Below are positions 1 to 10,379 of a stretch of 44,085 nt of DNA, piece after piece (position 1 is the first letter of the stretch; each line of letters opens with the position of its first letter). The notes below the pieces were generated by a model. That model did no database searches, had not been told where the DNA came from, and saw only the letters and a program-made list of their open reading frames with translations. This stretch comes from Lachnospiraceae bacterium (GTDB taxonomy: Bacteria > Bacillota > Clostridia > Lachnospirales > Lachnospiraceae), in the NCBI GenBank assembly GCA_017460885.1, contig JAFUAB010000028.1, forward strand, positions 1 through 44,085, read 5' to 3'. A program made the translations under genes and the position numbers.

Positions 1-23
1 GATAAATTAGAAGGATAGTGGGT

Positions 24-178
24 AGCCCCCATAGGGGGCAGCCGGTAACAGTGGTATTGCGAAGCCCCGCCTTAGGCGGAACCGGTACAATGCAGCGGAG
101 CTGCAAATAATAAACCCCCATTTGAAATGGGGGTTGCTAACTTCGGCACCCTACAACAATGCGGTTTCGGTAGCAACC
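24..178 (+). repeat. Cluster of short GC-rich hairpins with two mutually exclusive stems
   Basis: Five small inverted repeats follow each other: 25-30 with 34-39, 67-71 with 75-79, 91-96 with 100-105, 113-120 with 128-135 (AACCCCCA/TGGGGGTT), and 132-139 with 171-178 (GGTTGCTA/TAGCAACC). The last two share bases 132-135 and cannot form together. The cluster occupies the place where the N-terminal part of the downstream remnant gene should be. It may be an intergenic repeat that replaced coding sequence, or a leader. The stems are read directly; any role is inference. Confidence 0.6.
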
Positions 179-652
179 ATGGATCAGTTCTTTGCGGACA
201 CGACCACGGTAGAACTCAACTGGTTCTCGGAGGAGAAGGATCCTGAGAAGCTGACGGAGGAATACGGCAACCTGACCTATGACAAAGAGAAGGGCTATGA
301 TATCAAAGAGGCGGATGCCGATACATTGCGTCATGTCGGCCATACCAGGGGAGTGACGGTCAGAAAGTCTTTCGACAGGATGCCTGAGGGCTGGAACGAT
401 GTTGTACAGTCCATCTATATCCCGAACAGCAAGCTGAAGGTTGAGACCGTTGAGATGGATCAGTTCATGAAGTCCGTCAAAGGCTGGAAGGAAAAGGTGG
501 ATGACATACGTAAACGATCCAATGACGGAAGGATGGACAAGAAGAAGGCCGAGAAGGATATATCGGAGCTGTGTAAATATGCTCCGGAGGATGTTCTGAT
601 CGGAGGAGAACGGTCACCCCTTAGGAGGATAATCAATGTCTCAGGTAAATAA
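122..652 (+). pseudogene. Truncated remnant of a papain-like giant protein (C-terminal tail only)
   Basis: The frame is open from a TTG at 122, but neither that TTG nor the ATG at 179 has a ribosome binding site. From about residue 17 the product aligns with the end of the papain-like domains of the two giants downstream. MDQFF...VELNWF matches VSQLF...IELVWL, EKLTEEYGNLTYDKEKG matches EKIADEFNLNFNEETG, and DVVQSIYIPNSKLKV matches DVVLNTVYVPKKIKV. The parts carrying the catalytic Gln, Cys, His and Asp are absent, so no peptidase activity is expected. About 70 charged residues follow this region. Its stop overlaps the start of giant A by 17 bp, so it may still couple translation. I read it as the decayed 3' end of a third papain-type giant; a small functional protein is less likely. 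Confidence 0.7.
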
Positions 653-3600
653 TCAGGAGCTTTTTAAGGAAAATAAAAATGACTCCCAACAGAAGAATCC
701 AATAGTCTTCACCTCTGAAAATAAGGAGATCGATCAGCAGATCGGCCTCAAAAGCAATGTGTCCTTACCTTCGGTAAACGGCAATGCCGGAGCCGATGTG
801 GGTGACATGAAGACAGAAGAAAAGAAGTCCGGCAGTGCAGACTCCCAACAGAAAGCGCAAAAGGAAAATGAGCTTGTCAATGTCGCTCCCAGGGTCATAC
901 GCGAGATAAAGAATGTCGCAAATAACGCGGCCGGCGCAGAACCGCAGGATGCGGACGAACAGCATCTGACCCAAAAGCAGCGTGCGCAGAAAAAGCGCAA
1001 TGACGCCAAAGAAAAGATAAAGTCTTACCGTGAAGGCCTTCAGTCGATGGAGAATATCATCCTGACCGGAACCGCGGGCGCCCGCCTGCAAAGGGAAAGC
1101 TGGAGCCGGCTCGGAAGCATCAATAAGAAAAAGCGTATAGACGCGGCTCTTGAACGCGAAAATAACGCAGATCGCATTAATGAGTACTTACACAGCGCAG
1201 ACAGGGACAAGGGCGTTTTTTCGGAGGTGCATAATTCCGAGGAGGTGAAATCCTTTGTCAGCGATTTTCTGAACAATATCCAGGATGTGGAGTCCGATAT
1301 CGCCTCCGACGACAAATTTGTCAGCTCCCTTAAGTATAACTATTATCTGACCAGATATGCCGCCTGGATGAAGACGGTCATTACCGATGCGGCGGATAAG
1401 GGCTATCTTCCGGAGGGGATCGATCTGGATGCCGTTCAGCAGAAGATCGCTCATTTCGAGGAACTGAAGAAATATCTGGATGCCAGAGTGAAGGTCGTAA
1501 CGAGTCCTTATTATAAGTATTTCAGCAGTGAAGATGTGAATTACAGTGACGTACAGCTGAAGACCCTGATAGAGAATTACGATAAGCCCGAGAATGCTTC
1601 CACAAGGAGCGAGCATAGGGAGCTTTATGATTATCTGACGGCAGTCCGGGAACTCAGGGACATCGGGGTCAATCGTAAAAAGGGCATCGGATCCAGGGAA
1701 AAGATCATAGAGCAGCGGGCAAGGCATGAAGTCGAAATGATGCGTACCCGCACGGAGAAGAAGCACATCATCGCCGGGCTGACAGAGCAATCCCGGCGTA
1801 TCGTAAATGAAGGCGCAGCCGGCGCAAGGGATTATGCTAAGAGCTATACAACCGAGAGATTCAACATCCTCAAGGAGGAATTTGACCGTATCGGTATCAG
1901 CGATATCAGCTTCGGCAGCTTAAAGGATATGACCGACAACTATGAGGTTAACGCCGGTCTCTTCGAGCAGGCGCGTGAGATGCGCAGTATGTTTGAGACG
2001 GCGGGGCAGCGCGGAGATCTGAATGGCTGGAATGAGAACGATATCCTGAAGCTCAGAGCCAAGCTGCGCAGCTTTGATGCCATGGAGAAGTTATTTAATA
2101 ATCTCCGTGAACGCGTGATATCAAATCCTGCCGATATGGTCGAAAAATACACTTATGATGAGATACTCTCACAGGCTGTCAATATGACCAGAGAGGCTGA
2201 TCAGGCAGCCGATATCAGAGATTATCCCGGGTTCGGTTCCAATCTGGAGAAGCTCTATAAGTCCATCCTTAAGAATTATAAGGATGAGCGGAAAAAGAAC
2301 AAAGCCGGAAATAAGCAGGCTCAGAACGAAGCTGTCGCTGCCGGTCAGGAAGCTGTACATGAAGGAGCTCAAAATGCAGTCGCCGGTCATGAAGAAGCCG
2401 CAGCGCACGTATATGTTCCGGGCATCAACGAACTGATCGGCCGCTTGGGCAAAAGCTTCAGGGAGAAGAAGATCAAAGTTCATGACAGAGAGGATATGCT
2501 GACCAGAGCGGGCACCGACCAGCAGCATAAATATACTGTCAGAAATACCTTTGTCCTCAACCGGGAAAAGGTGGCTGATGATGTATTCGGGATCAAGAAC
2601 AGTCTGCCTCTTGAAACTAAGATGAAGCTTTCCGATGAAGCCCTGAATGATCTTGCTGCGCTTATGAACGGGATGTTTAAGCAGACCACTGCCGAGAGCG
2701 CCGGTAAGATGCGGGATTTTGTTGAGAGCTATGCCAATGACCGGGAACGGGATAATGCCATGGACCGACTGACTGAATCCATCCTGAACCTCCCTGTTGA
2801 GATCCGGTCGGTGGGCCCCTCAGGTGATGCTGTGATCGCCAATAACGCGATCATGCTCGAAGATGTCTCACGCAAGGCTTATGCCTTTAGAAGGCTCCTT
2901 GCGGATGAATCGAATTCGGAATATGTTAAGAAGCTCAAGAGCAGGCTGTCAGAGGGCGGGGTAAGTGACTATGACAAAGTCACGGCCAAGCTGGATCAGA
3001 TGTTTGCGTACTCCGATTATTATCGTGCATGTAAGCTGCTGATGACAGACAACTATTATATCCTTCATGGCAATGACGAGATAGGTATGTCAAATACACG
3101 CAGTATGACTCCCGAACAGCGCAGGGTCTATCAGCTGATCAGGCTGACCGAGGCTTACGCGAGGCGGATCAGGAGCGGAATGTTTGAGGGCAGAAGCACT
3201 GAGACCGGACAGGACAGATTACTGGACAGATATGAAAGGGAAAATGCGGGACAGGCGTTTCTGACCGGTCGTTCGGATATGTCAAAAGCGGATTGTTCGG
3301 CCGTTAAAAAATCACATCAGGATTTTTCCGACTTCCTGGACTGTGTAAGAAAAGAGGCAAACCCTGAAAATATTAAATATTTTCTGGTGCACTATGATCC
3401 CCGGCAGTGTCCGGGCGCTGAGAAATACCGGACTGAGGATGTTGAAAATATACTGCAGGCGATCAGGTTCCATTTTGCGGGGAATGATTTTGAAGATCCG
3501 CGCGTCAGGGAGAACTGGACGGCAAAAGAGATCAGGGTATATAAGAAGCTTATGCCATTCGGCTTTTTTACCGAGATCGGTGCTGACGGTAAGCCGAAAA

Positions 3601-6600
3601 CGGATGAGGACGGCAAACTGGTCAATACCAATGTGGAGATCCCGTATATGAGTATGACGCCTCAGGTGGTAAAAAACGGAAAAGTCGTGAACCAGGCTCC
3701 CGATGTAAAGGAAAACCTGTATGTAGCTCCTGCCATCCCCAGGTATATCAAATCTCTGTCACATTCGCTTTCAGATGAACTGCCGGAAGAAGAGCTGGCC
3801 GATATTTTGGACGGACTGACTTTTGTTATCAGGCATAAGCCCGATATGAACAATGCGGCTGTCAAAAAGTATGCCAGGGACAGATGGCTGAGATCCATAA
3901 AGAAGGTGTTTGATCTCTGGTACAATTCCCTCAAAAGCTTTGAACGTACCTACGGCAGTCTGAGCATGGATATGCCGGTATCCCTTTTTCTGCATACACT
4001 TGGAAAGGGACAGAAGGATTATATGTCAAGATCAGAATTTGCACAGGATATAACCCAGCTTGCGGGTGAACAGTCCGCTGTCTATGAAGGCGAGCCAATG
4101 TCGTTGGGTCAGATACTTGTGAAGGAGAAGCTTCTTGACCAGTCGGTACTGGATGATATGATCCGGAAAGGTGCTCAGTTATATCAGCTGGATGCCGGAT
4201 CATTGCATAATTATTATCAGATGTTTGATCTGAATTTCTCGGTTCCCGATGGTAATAATCTAACTATGTTACTTTCAGGCGGGAAGGATGCAATGGCTAT
4301 TAAGGATTATACCCGCAGGAATGTCACTATAGACGGTCCGGCTCTGAAACAGTCGGATCAAAGGAAATACTGGAAGCAGGCCATGGCTTCGGGATACAAG
4401 GGATTAACGGCTTCAAAGGAAAGGATGGATAATGTAAAAAAATCCCTTAAGCTGTTAAGCACTGCCGAACGCAATGATCTAAAGAGACAGAGAGAAAAGG
4501 ACAAAAACATTTACAATAATACCTGCAAGGTCTTAGGCGTCAGAGCAAAAAATCTGTATAACGAAACCATCGACAGATTAAGCGCTCATAATCTTTCGGC
4601 TGCGGACAAGGCGCTGGTCAGAAAGATGGTGGCATTCCATCCCGGACTCAATAAGGATGCCGATGATACCAAGGCCGGATACGTCAAGGACAGAGATGAG
4701 TTTATGACCAATTTGACGGGCTTCCTCGGACTGGGAGAGCAGGATGCCGCTAAGATAAAGGAAAACAAGGCTAAGGCATTTGAGTATTTCTGCGCAAAGG
4801 CTTCGAAGCTTGCTAATTATTCAAAAGGTGTTGTCGCCTTTGACAGCGAGGATATCATGTCCTCGGATAATGTCAGGGAAATCAATGATGTGGTACTGGA
4901 CAGCAAGCTGGTCAAAATGGAAGCCTGTCATATGATGTTTGACGCGCTGCAGGATATGGCATCCGACAGAAAGGAACTGAACTGGACTACGCCAAAGCTG
5001 AAGAGGCAGTTTGACAGAGGACTTCTGGAAAATCTGAGAATTGAGATCATACGCAGTACCATGACCGACAGCTATTACCTGAATCTGGGGGATCTGGGAG
5101 ATGAACACAGGACATTAAAGGGCTGCAGGTACAACCTGCTTCAGGGTCTTGGGGAATATAAAACACAGTATATGATGTATACGCTGGAGAAGGACGTGCT
5201 CGGCGATCCCGAGACCATGGATGCCCTCAGGGAATTCGGAATCACGATCAGGCCCATGACCGTCCCGGAGGAGAAGCAGGAGGAAAAGAAGGAAGAGAAG
5301 AAGGAAGAGAAGCAGAAGGCCGAGGGCGCCGATGATGAGAAACAGGATGATAAGTCCAGTCTGATGGATATAGACGATCTTCTAAATATGAGCGGCGGAG
5401 AAGAGGATATTCAGGATGCTGCACCGAATACGATAAATACGAATGCGGAAAAATTAAAGACCGGGAATGCCGGCGACAATAAGATCAACGTCGATGAAGA
5501 GATAGCGGAACAGATCAATAAGAAGCTGTTCTATGAGCTTCCTGCGGTTAAGTATGATGAAAATGTGACCGCTCCCATTAACTGGAAAAATAAGCCGGTT
5601 GCTTATGAAAGTCAGGGTAAGGGCAAGGTATATTGCTGGGCATGCGTGATGTCAGGGCTTATGAACTCCTATGCGGGAACCAAAGTCACATCACTTGGCG
5701 ATATCCTGAAACATCCCTTTAAGATCCCTTCATTTAAGGATTCGGGCATAAAGGATCGTAAGACCTATGATGAGGGTGTCAGCCTTATCAAAAAGATGTA
5801 TGCGGGCAAGGAGTACGGCAATCCCGTGATCCTGGGCGATTATATACAGGAGAAGCTTCCCGACGCGGCAGTCAGGACTGCGATGATCTCGCGGGAGGAA
5901 GGCAGACTTCCCTATTGTAAGCGCAGGTTCCTCGAGACCCTCAGCAGCAATCTGAAGAAGGGTCCGATAGGTATGCTGGTGGGCGGCCATTATGTCATGA
6001 TCCGGGAGCTTCGGGGAGATGTACTCATGGTGAATGATTCCATGGGCAGAGACCCCGATGCGCTGGTTCCGTACTACAGCACGGTATCGCAGCTATTTGG
6101 CAGGGTCGGAAAAGAGATAGAGCTTGTATGGCTTGAGAATACTGCGAACCGCGAGAAGGAGGTTGCGGAGGAGTTTGACCTGGGATTCGACGAAAAGACC
6201 GGCGAATATTCCTTCAGGGAAGCACTGCCTCAGGGTAAGCTTGCACCGGGGCAGGTTAAATTCGATCAGGTTCACAACTCGGAGACGATCCTGCACAAAA
6301 ACGGTATCGAAGCCTCGGCTAATCTGGTCGACGACGTGGTATTCAATTTCGTTTACCTGCCCAAAAAGAAGAAGGATGACAAGAACAGGATCAACGATAA
6401 CCCTTCCATATACCCGGCATCCTCATACATGCAGATATCGCCCGAGGAGGACAAGATCGGCCACGGTCAGATCACGGTACAGGAACTGGAAGCCTTTTTG
6501 GGAAAGGATACCATTACCGAAAGGCTCTCAGATCAATACGAAGGATTTACCAAACCGGTCAATGCCATACTGCCGGATATACAGGGTGATAAGGCGGAAA

Positions 6601-9600
6601 CCGTTAAGGCCAAAAATGATATTCGGGAGCATTTGCTAAAGGAGCAGAGAGAATATATCAGATATCGAAAAGAAAAATCGGCTCATACCGCTCCGTATCT
6701 TCATACCGCACCATTTCGCGAGCAATACATCGATGGTGATCAGATGGATCATCATCATAAGAATCCGAAACTCAGAGCGGCATTTCGTGAGCTCATGATC
6801 TCACGCAACAGCATTTCACAGAGTATTACTGCGAATTCCGCAATGCTGACCCATTTCTTTGCCATGGAATTTATGAATGGTGTTGTAAAACCTCTGGCGG
6901 AGCTTGATCTTAAGCAGTTTGAGATCAGGGATGATGCCGGGTTTGTAAGCCGTTTTGGCGAAAAGTATGATCAGCTATGCAAAATCGAAGCTTATGAGGA
7001 ATACTGCAGGTTATATTGCGATGGATTGGACAAACAACGCGGAGGCAACAATCTCTGCGCTTTCAGGGCCAAACTCGAATTGATGAAGTCGATCAGGACA
7101 GCTTATGAGGACAGGATGAAGCTGATATCATCCCCGTATTATACCCTGCTTGGAGCCGATTATATGAAGTCATTTGCCGGAAAAGGAGGCGAGGATCGCC
7201 TGGAGGCATCAGACCTGGATGCGGGTATTAAGGATTATATCAGGCTTTATAACAGGGTCATGGCAAATCCTCTGACAGCGAATGGGATCAATAAGGAATA
7301 CCGGACTGTTCTGGACAGGATCCAAAGAACCGAGGGCGAGGCGGATATAGCCAGAGTAAAGGCCTTCCTTAAGGGGATAAAACCGTCACTGTCTAATGCA
7401 GAGATACTTGAAAAGGCATACAGCAAGGCGGCAAAGGCAAATCTGAAGGCAATCGAAAAGGATGATATTAAATTCCTTAGAACCGGAAAAGTATTTGGCG
7501 TTCTGGAGATACAGGCATTAACTATGGAGGAGAAACTCGCATATAACCATGAGCTTGCGGATATCCTCGAAAAAGGAACATTCAGAGGAACCAGACTGAG
7601 TGAGGCCGTTCTTAAAAAGCTGAGACCGATGATCCATCAATATGCCGAGAACAAGAGAAAATATGATGCGGCTGATATTGCAAAAACCGGCATAGACAAT
7701 CTGACCGGATACGCTTTGGGATGTGATACTAAGAACCCCGTGTATGCGGATTCGGATACCGGTAAGCTCATAAAGCGTTTGAGCGACGACGATGCTTCAG
7801 TGCTTGAGGTCGACCGGATCATTACAGCAAAGAATAAGGTGCTTTTTGATAATGCATACAATTCCAGGTGCAGTCTGATCGATATCTTTGACACCATTAT
7901 ACAGAGCAATGTCACTTTTAATGCCGGGCTTCAGGATAAGATGAATGATAAAGAACTCAGCGATGCGGCATTGAACAAAGCAGTTGGGGAACTTGAAGTA
8001 AAGTCGATCCGTGTCAACGGTGAGAAATACCAATTGTATTTTGCCGATAATTTCCTGACGGGGCTGGATGAACTCGATATCAGGATGAAGGCGTCGGACC
8101 AGGCCAAGCTCTCCGGACTGATAAACGGGATGATCGAAAACGGGAAGAAGATGTCTGTAGTATCCGGCTTATATTCCCAAAAATCCGGCGACAGTATAAT
8201 GCTTGACAGGATACATTTGAGACATTTTAAGGACACAAACAGGTCCGATATGGCCAAGGTCATGAAGCTCCTGAGTAAATACGGGGTCGATGCCTCGGGT
8301 GAGATTCCCGTCAAATACCGCATGATGAAACAGGTGGGACCGTACAATAAGTCCTTTAATGAAAAATTCGTCGGAACCTTCAGTATGCTTGAAAAGGAAA
8401 TATCAGAGTATGTTGAGAAGAACGGAAATGATAAATTAGATACGGGCAACAGGCTCTACACAAGCCTGGCTTCCTGCATGTATCATCTGAACCAGGTGTC
8501 ATTGGATGGCTGCAGGCGTATGGCTGAAAGTCTTTCCATTAATAACATCAATTGTACGACTTATGAATTGAATGCCAAGGCCCGGGCATATGATCAGATA
8601 TTCCATGCGGTCATGCAATTTAACCTGTCCAGGTTCCGGATAGACAAGCTGGATGATATCCTTGATCCGAAGCATATGGAAGCGAGACTTATGGTCACGA
8701 TGATGAGCAATTTTGATGAGGCGCGTTTCAGGGAATATGAGGATCTTATCGATAATAAGGAGGTTAAGTGTGCACTGACCAGGGAACAGCTTAATGAGGT
8801 AAGGGCTCGATACAGACTTTTTGCCGATCTTCGTATGTTTGGTACCTATGCCGATTTATATGAGAAGGCAAAGGATCTGAAGGTTGACATCAAAGCAGAA
8901 CTCAAAAAAAGCTCCCAAACGCTGATGGAGGAATCCGATGCTAATCTGCCGGAGGAAATGGAGAGACTCAATTTCCTCGCTGATCTGGGCGCATTAAAGC
9001 GGGACATCGAAGAAGGCGCTTTCAGATTCGGCGAAGATCCGGCTATGGCTCTTGAACGCGTACGTACCAAAGATTACAAGCTCGGTCCGGGTCATGAGAA
9101 TATCGAAGAGGCCAGAGAAAATCTTGAAGCGAGAATAAGAGTGGCGCCTTCGGATGATTTTGAGAAATACGAACCCTCGGAGAAGACAAATTATAAGCCT
9201 GCCGTAAGTCAGACTCCTCACGCCGATAAACTGCGGAAGCTGTATGAGAAGATCGATTTTGAGTTTGCGAACAGCGGACTTTCCAAAGAGAAGCTTCAGG
9301 AGATGAAGGATAACCAGAAGGAGTTATTTGAATATAACCTTACCTATACCTACAATGTGGATGCGGAGCTGCTGAACGAGTTGGGCAAAGACAACAGTGT
9401 GGATTCCAGAGGCATTATGATGCTGCTCAGACCGGTACATGTTGATGAACAGGGGCAGCCTTTGACCGATATTGACAGGAAAAACAAGGAACTCAATAAT
9501 GAAGATGCCAGAAAATTCCTGTCAGGTTCACTCAAGGAAAGAAAGCCGCTGCTGGACAGATTTGCCGAAGAGGTCGACAGACTGGTCTTTACCGATGCGG

Positions 9601-10310
9601 AACTACGTGATCCCGCATTCATACGCAGAAATAAAGAGAGAGCGCTCAGATTCCTGACATTCTGCTTCAATATGGAAAACATGTATACGAGTCACAGGGA
9701 ATATTATCAAAAACATGCGGATAAAAAGGTAAAGGCAACTATGTATACCTTCTTTGAAGCAACGAATTATAATGCATATGCCGCGTATCATATCCTGCAT
9801 GCCCTTCAGACCGACGGAATGGGTAATGAAGGCTTCAATGCCGGCGGCTCCAGCATGACTGTAGTAGCTCACATTCCGTTTTTCAGGGGAGCTGACTATA
9901 ATGAGATCATGAAGCAGAACAACGATGCATTTGAAAAACTTGATTATGAGACAGCTTCGTTATATCTGTCGGATTACTCGAGCCAATATAAATCAATGCT
10001 TGAACCGTTGGACAAGGAAGGTCTGGAACAGTCAAAGCAGGTAAATTCCGTGGGCTACGCCAGTATGAGACTTCCCGAGTATACCGAACTCAAAAAAAGA
10101 TTCGGCAAGAACAAGGACATCAAAAAAAGGGAAAAGTTTACTCCTGATCAGCGTGTAACCAATATAGTCGAATTAACAAACGAATACTATGCCGGCCGGA
10201 ACAACGAGGAATATCTGAACAGGATGGAGCAGACCATCAACGATTACAGGGAAAATCTTGCCAGGCCCAATGATATCATAAACCACAGCTCCGTCAAAAA
10301 CGACCTGTGA
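636..10310 (+). CDS. Giant A: 3224-residue helical protein with internal papain-like cysteine peptidase domain
   Basis: The start is an ATG preceded by AGGAGG at 623-628. Residues 1-130 are polar and disordered-looking. A recurrent helical unit ending in SPYY lies near 224-292 and again near 2098-2168 (D..FV...Y......Y......L..K......Y.DR.K.ISSPYY). A Lys/Glu-rich linker (about 1545-1580) leads into a clan CA papain/C39-like domain at about 1640-1920. Its likely oxyanion Gln is 1660, Cys is 1667 in YCWA, His is 1785 in GGHYVMIREL, and Asn-Asp is 1800-1801. The C-terminal 1200 residues are helical with no recognised family. No signal peptide or membrane helix is seen, so the protein is probably cytosolic unless exported by an unknown route. 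It is paralogous to giant B over most of its N-terminal two thirds. The peptidase fold is inferred from motifs; the substrate is unknown. Confidence 0.85.
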   Translation: MSQVNNQELFKENKNDSQQKNPIVFTSENKEIDQQIGLKSNVSLPSVNGNAGADVGDMKTEEKKSGSADSQQKAQKENELVNVAPRVIREIKNVANNAAGAEPQDADEQHLTQKQRAQKKRNDAKEKIKSYREGLQSMENIILTGTAGARLQRESWSRLGSINKKKRIDAALERENNADRINEYLHSADRDKGVFSEVHNSEEVKSFVSDFLNNIQDVESDIASDDKFVSSLKYNYYLTRYAAWMKTVITDAADKGYLPEGIDLDAVQQKIAHFEELKKYLDARVKVVTSPYYKYFSSEDVNYSDVQLKTLIENYDKPENASTRSEHRELYDYLTAVRELRDIGVNRKKGIGSREKIIEQRARHEVEMMRTRTEKKHIIAGLTEQSRRIVNEGAAGARDYAKSYTTERFNILKEEFDRIGISDISFGSLKDMTDNYEVNAGLFEQAREMRSMFETAGQRGDLNGWNENDILKLRAKLRSFDAMEKLFNNLRERVISNPADMVEKYTYDEILSQAVNMTREADQAADIRDYPGFGSNLEKLYKSILKNYKDERKKNKAGNKQAQNEAVAAGQEAVHEGAQNAVAGHEEAAAHVYVPGINELIGRLGKSFREKKIKVHDREDMLTRAGTDQQHKYTVRNTFVLNREKVADDVFGIKNSLPLETKMKLSDEALNDLAALMNGMFKQTTAESAGKMRDFVESYANDRERDNAMDRLTESILNLPVEIRSVGPSGDAVIANNAIMLEDVSRKAYAFRRLLADESNSEYVKKLKSRLSEGGVSDYDKVTAKLDQMFAYSDYYRACKLLMTDNYYILHGNDEIGMSNTRSMTPEQRRVYQLIRLTEAYARRIRSGMFEGRSTETGQDRLLDRYERENAGQAFLTGRSDMSKADCSAVKKSHQDFSDFLDCVRKEANPENIKYFLVHYDPRQCPGAEKYRTEDVENILQAIRFHFAGNDFEDPRVRENWTAKEIRVYKKLMPFGFFTEIGADGKPKTDEDGKLVNTNVEIPYMSMTPQVVKNGKVVNQAPDVKENLYVAPAIPRYIKSLSHSLSDELPEEELADILDGLTFVIRHKPDMNNAAVKKYARDRWLRSIKKVFDLWYNSLKSFERTYGSLSMDMPVSLFLHTLGKGQKDYMSRSEFAQDITQLAGEQSAVYEGEPMSLGQILVKEKLLDQSVLDDMIRKGAQLYQLDAGSLHNYYQMFDLNFSVPDGNNLTMLLSGGKDAMAIKDYTRRNVTIDGPALKQSDQRKYWKQAMASGYKGLTASKERMDNVKKSLKLLSTAERNDLKRQREKDKNIYNNTCKVLGVRAKNLYNETIDRLSAHNLSAADKALVRKMVAFHPGLNKDADDTKAGYVKDRDEFMTNLTGFLGLGEQDAAKIKENKAKAFEYFCAKASKLANYSKGVVAFDSEDIMSSDNVREINDVVLDSKLVKMEACHMMFDALQDMASDRKELNWTTPKLKRQFDRGLLENLRIEIIRSTMTDSYYLNLGDLGDEHRTLKGCRYNLLQGLGEYKTQYMMYTLEKDVLGDPETMDALREFGITIRPMTVPEEKQEEKKEEKKEEKQKAEGADDEKQDDKSSLMDIDDLLNMSGGEEDIQDAAPNTINTNAEKLKTGNAGDNKINVDEEIAEQINKKLFYELPAVKYDENVTAPINWKNKPVAYESQGKGKVYCWACVMSGLMNSYAGTKVTSLGDILKHPFKIPSFKDSGIKDRKTYDEGVSLIKKMYAGKEYGNPVILGDYIQEKLPDAAVRTAMISREEGRLPYCKRRFLETLSSNLKKGPIGMLVGGHYVMIRELRGDVLMVNDSMGRDPDALVPYYSTVSQLFGRVGKEIELVWLENTANREKEVAEEFDLGFDEKTGEYSFREALPQGKLAPGQVKFDQVHNSETILHKNGIEASANLVDDVVFNFVYLPKKKKDDKNRINDNPSIYPASSYMQISPEEDKIGHGQITVQELEAFLGKDTITERLSDQYEGFTKPVNAILPDIQGDKAETVKAKNDIREHLLKEQREYIRYRKEKSAHTAPYLHTAPFREQYIDGDQMDHHHKNPKLRAAFRELMISRNSISQSITANSAMLTHFFAMEFMNGVVKPLAELDLKQFEIRDDAGFVSRFGEKYDQLCKIEAYEEYCRLYCDGLDKQRGGNNLCAFRAKLELMKSIRTAYEDRMKLISSPYYTLLGADYMKSFAGKGGEDRLEASDLDAGIKDYIRLYNRVMANPLTANGINKEYRTVLDRIQRTEGEADIARVKAFLKGIKPSLSNAEILEKAYSKAAKANLKAIEKDDIKFLRTGKVFGVLEIQALTMEEKLAYNHELADILEKGTFRGTRLSEAVLKKLRPMIHQYAENKRKYDAADIAKTGIDNLTGYALGCDTKNPVYADSDTGKLIKRLSDDDASVLEVDRIITAKNKVLFDNAYNSRCSLIDIFDTIIQSNVTFNAGLQDKMNDKELSDAALNKAVGELEVKSIRVNGEKYQLYFADNFLTGLDELDIRMKASDQAKLSGLINGMIENGKKMSVVSGLYSQKSGDSIMLDRIHLRHFKDTNRSDMAKVMKLLSKYGVDASGEIPVKYRMMKQVGPYNKSFNEKFVGTFSMLEKEISEYVEKNGNDKLDTGNRLYTSLASCMYHLNQVSLDGCRRMAESLSINNINCTTYELNAKARAYDQIFHAVMQFNLSRFRIDKLDDILDPKHMEARLMVTMMSNFDEARFREYEDLIDNKEVKCALTREQLNEVRARYRLFADLRMFGTYADLYEKAKDLKVDIKAELKKSSQTLMEESDANLPEEMERLNFLADLGALKRDIEEGAFRFGEDPAMALERVRTKDYKLGPGHENIEEARENLEARIRVAPSDDFEKYEPSEKTNYKPAVSQTPHADKLRKLYEKIDFEFANSGLSKEKLQEMKDNQKELFEYNLTYTYNVDAELLNELGKDNSVDSRGIMMLLRPVHVDEQGQPLTDIDRKNKELNNEDARKFLSGSLKERKPLLDRFAEEVDRLVFTDAELRDPAFIRRNKERALRFLTFCFNMENMYTSHREYYQKHADKKVKATMYTFFEATNYNAYAAYHILHALQTDGMGNEGFNAGGSSMTVVAHIPFFRGADYNEIMKQNNDAFEKLDYETASLYLSDYSSQYKSMLEPLDKEGLEQSKQVNSVGYASMRLPEYTELKKRFGKNKDIKKREKFTPDQRVTNIVELTNEYYAGRNNEEYLNRMEQTINDYRENLARPNDIINHSSVKNDL
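5550..6370 (+). other. Papain-like (clan CA, C39/AvrRpt2-type) peptidase domain in giant A
   Basis: Gln1660 is encoded at 5613-5615, Cys1667 at 5634-5636, His1785 at 5988-5990 and Asp1801 at 6036-6038. The CWA box after an upstream Gln, a His in a hydrophobic strand and a following ND turn are the classic papain-fold arrangement. The Cys-His distance (118 residues) and His-Asp distance (16) are exactly the same in giant B, which argues for selection on the active site. A Glu-Phe...GEY hairpin and a V[FY].PKK strand close the domain. Confidence 0.75.
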
Positions 10311-10320
10311 TGCACAGGTA

Positions 10321-10362
10321 TTGTGTCGCCGGGACGGTTCTGCTGACACACTGGCGACACAA
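10321..10362. repeat. REP-like palindrome between giant A and GNAT1 (copy 1)
   Basis: A perfect 10-bp stem, TTGTGTCGCC (10321-10330) with GGCGACACAA (10353-10362), encloses the loop GGGACGGTTCTGCTGACACA. The 27-nt core at 10323-10349 reappears in inverted orientation at 11221-11247 with 25 of 27 bases matching. Elements with the GGGACGGTTC core are, as far as I recall, scattered through Firmicute genomes and linked to REP-associated transposases. No transposase is present here. Confidence 0.7.
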
Positions 10363-10379
10363 AATGAGAAAGGGGAAAA

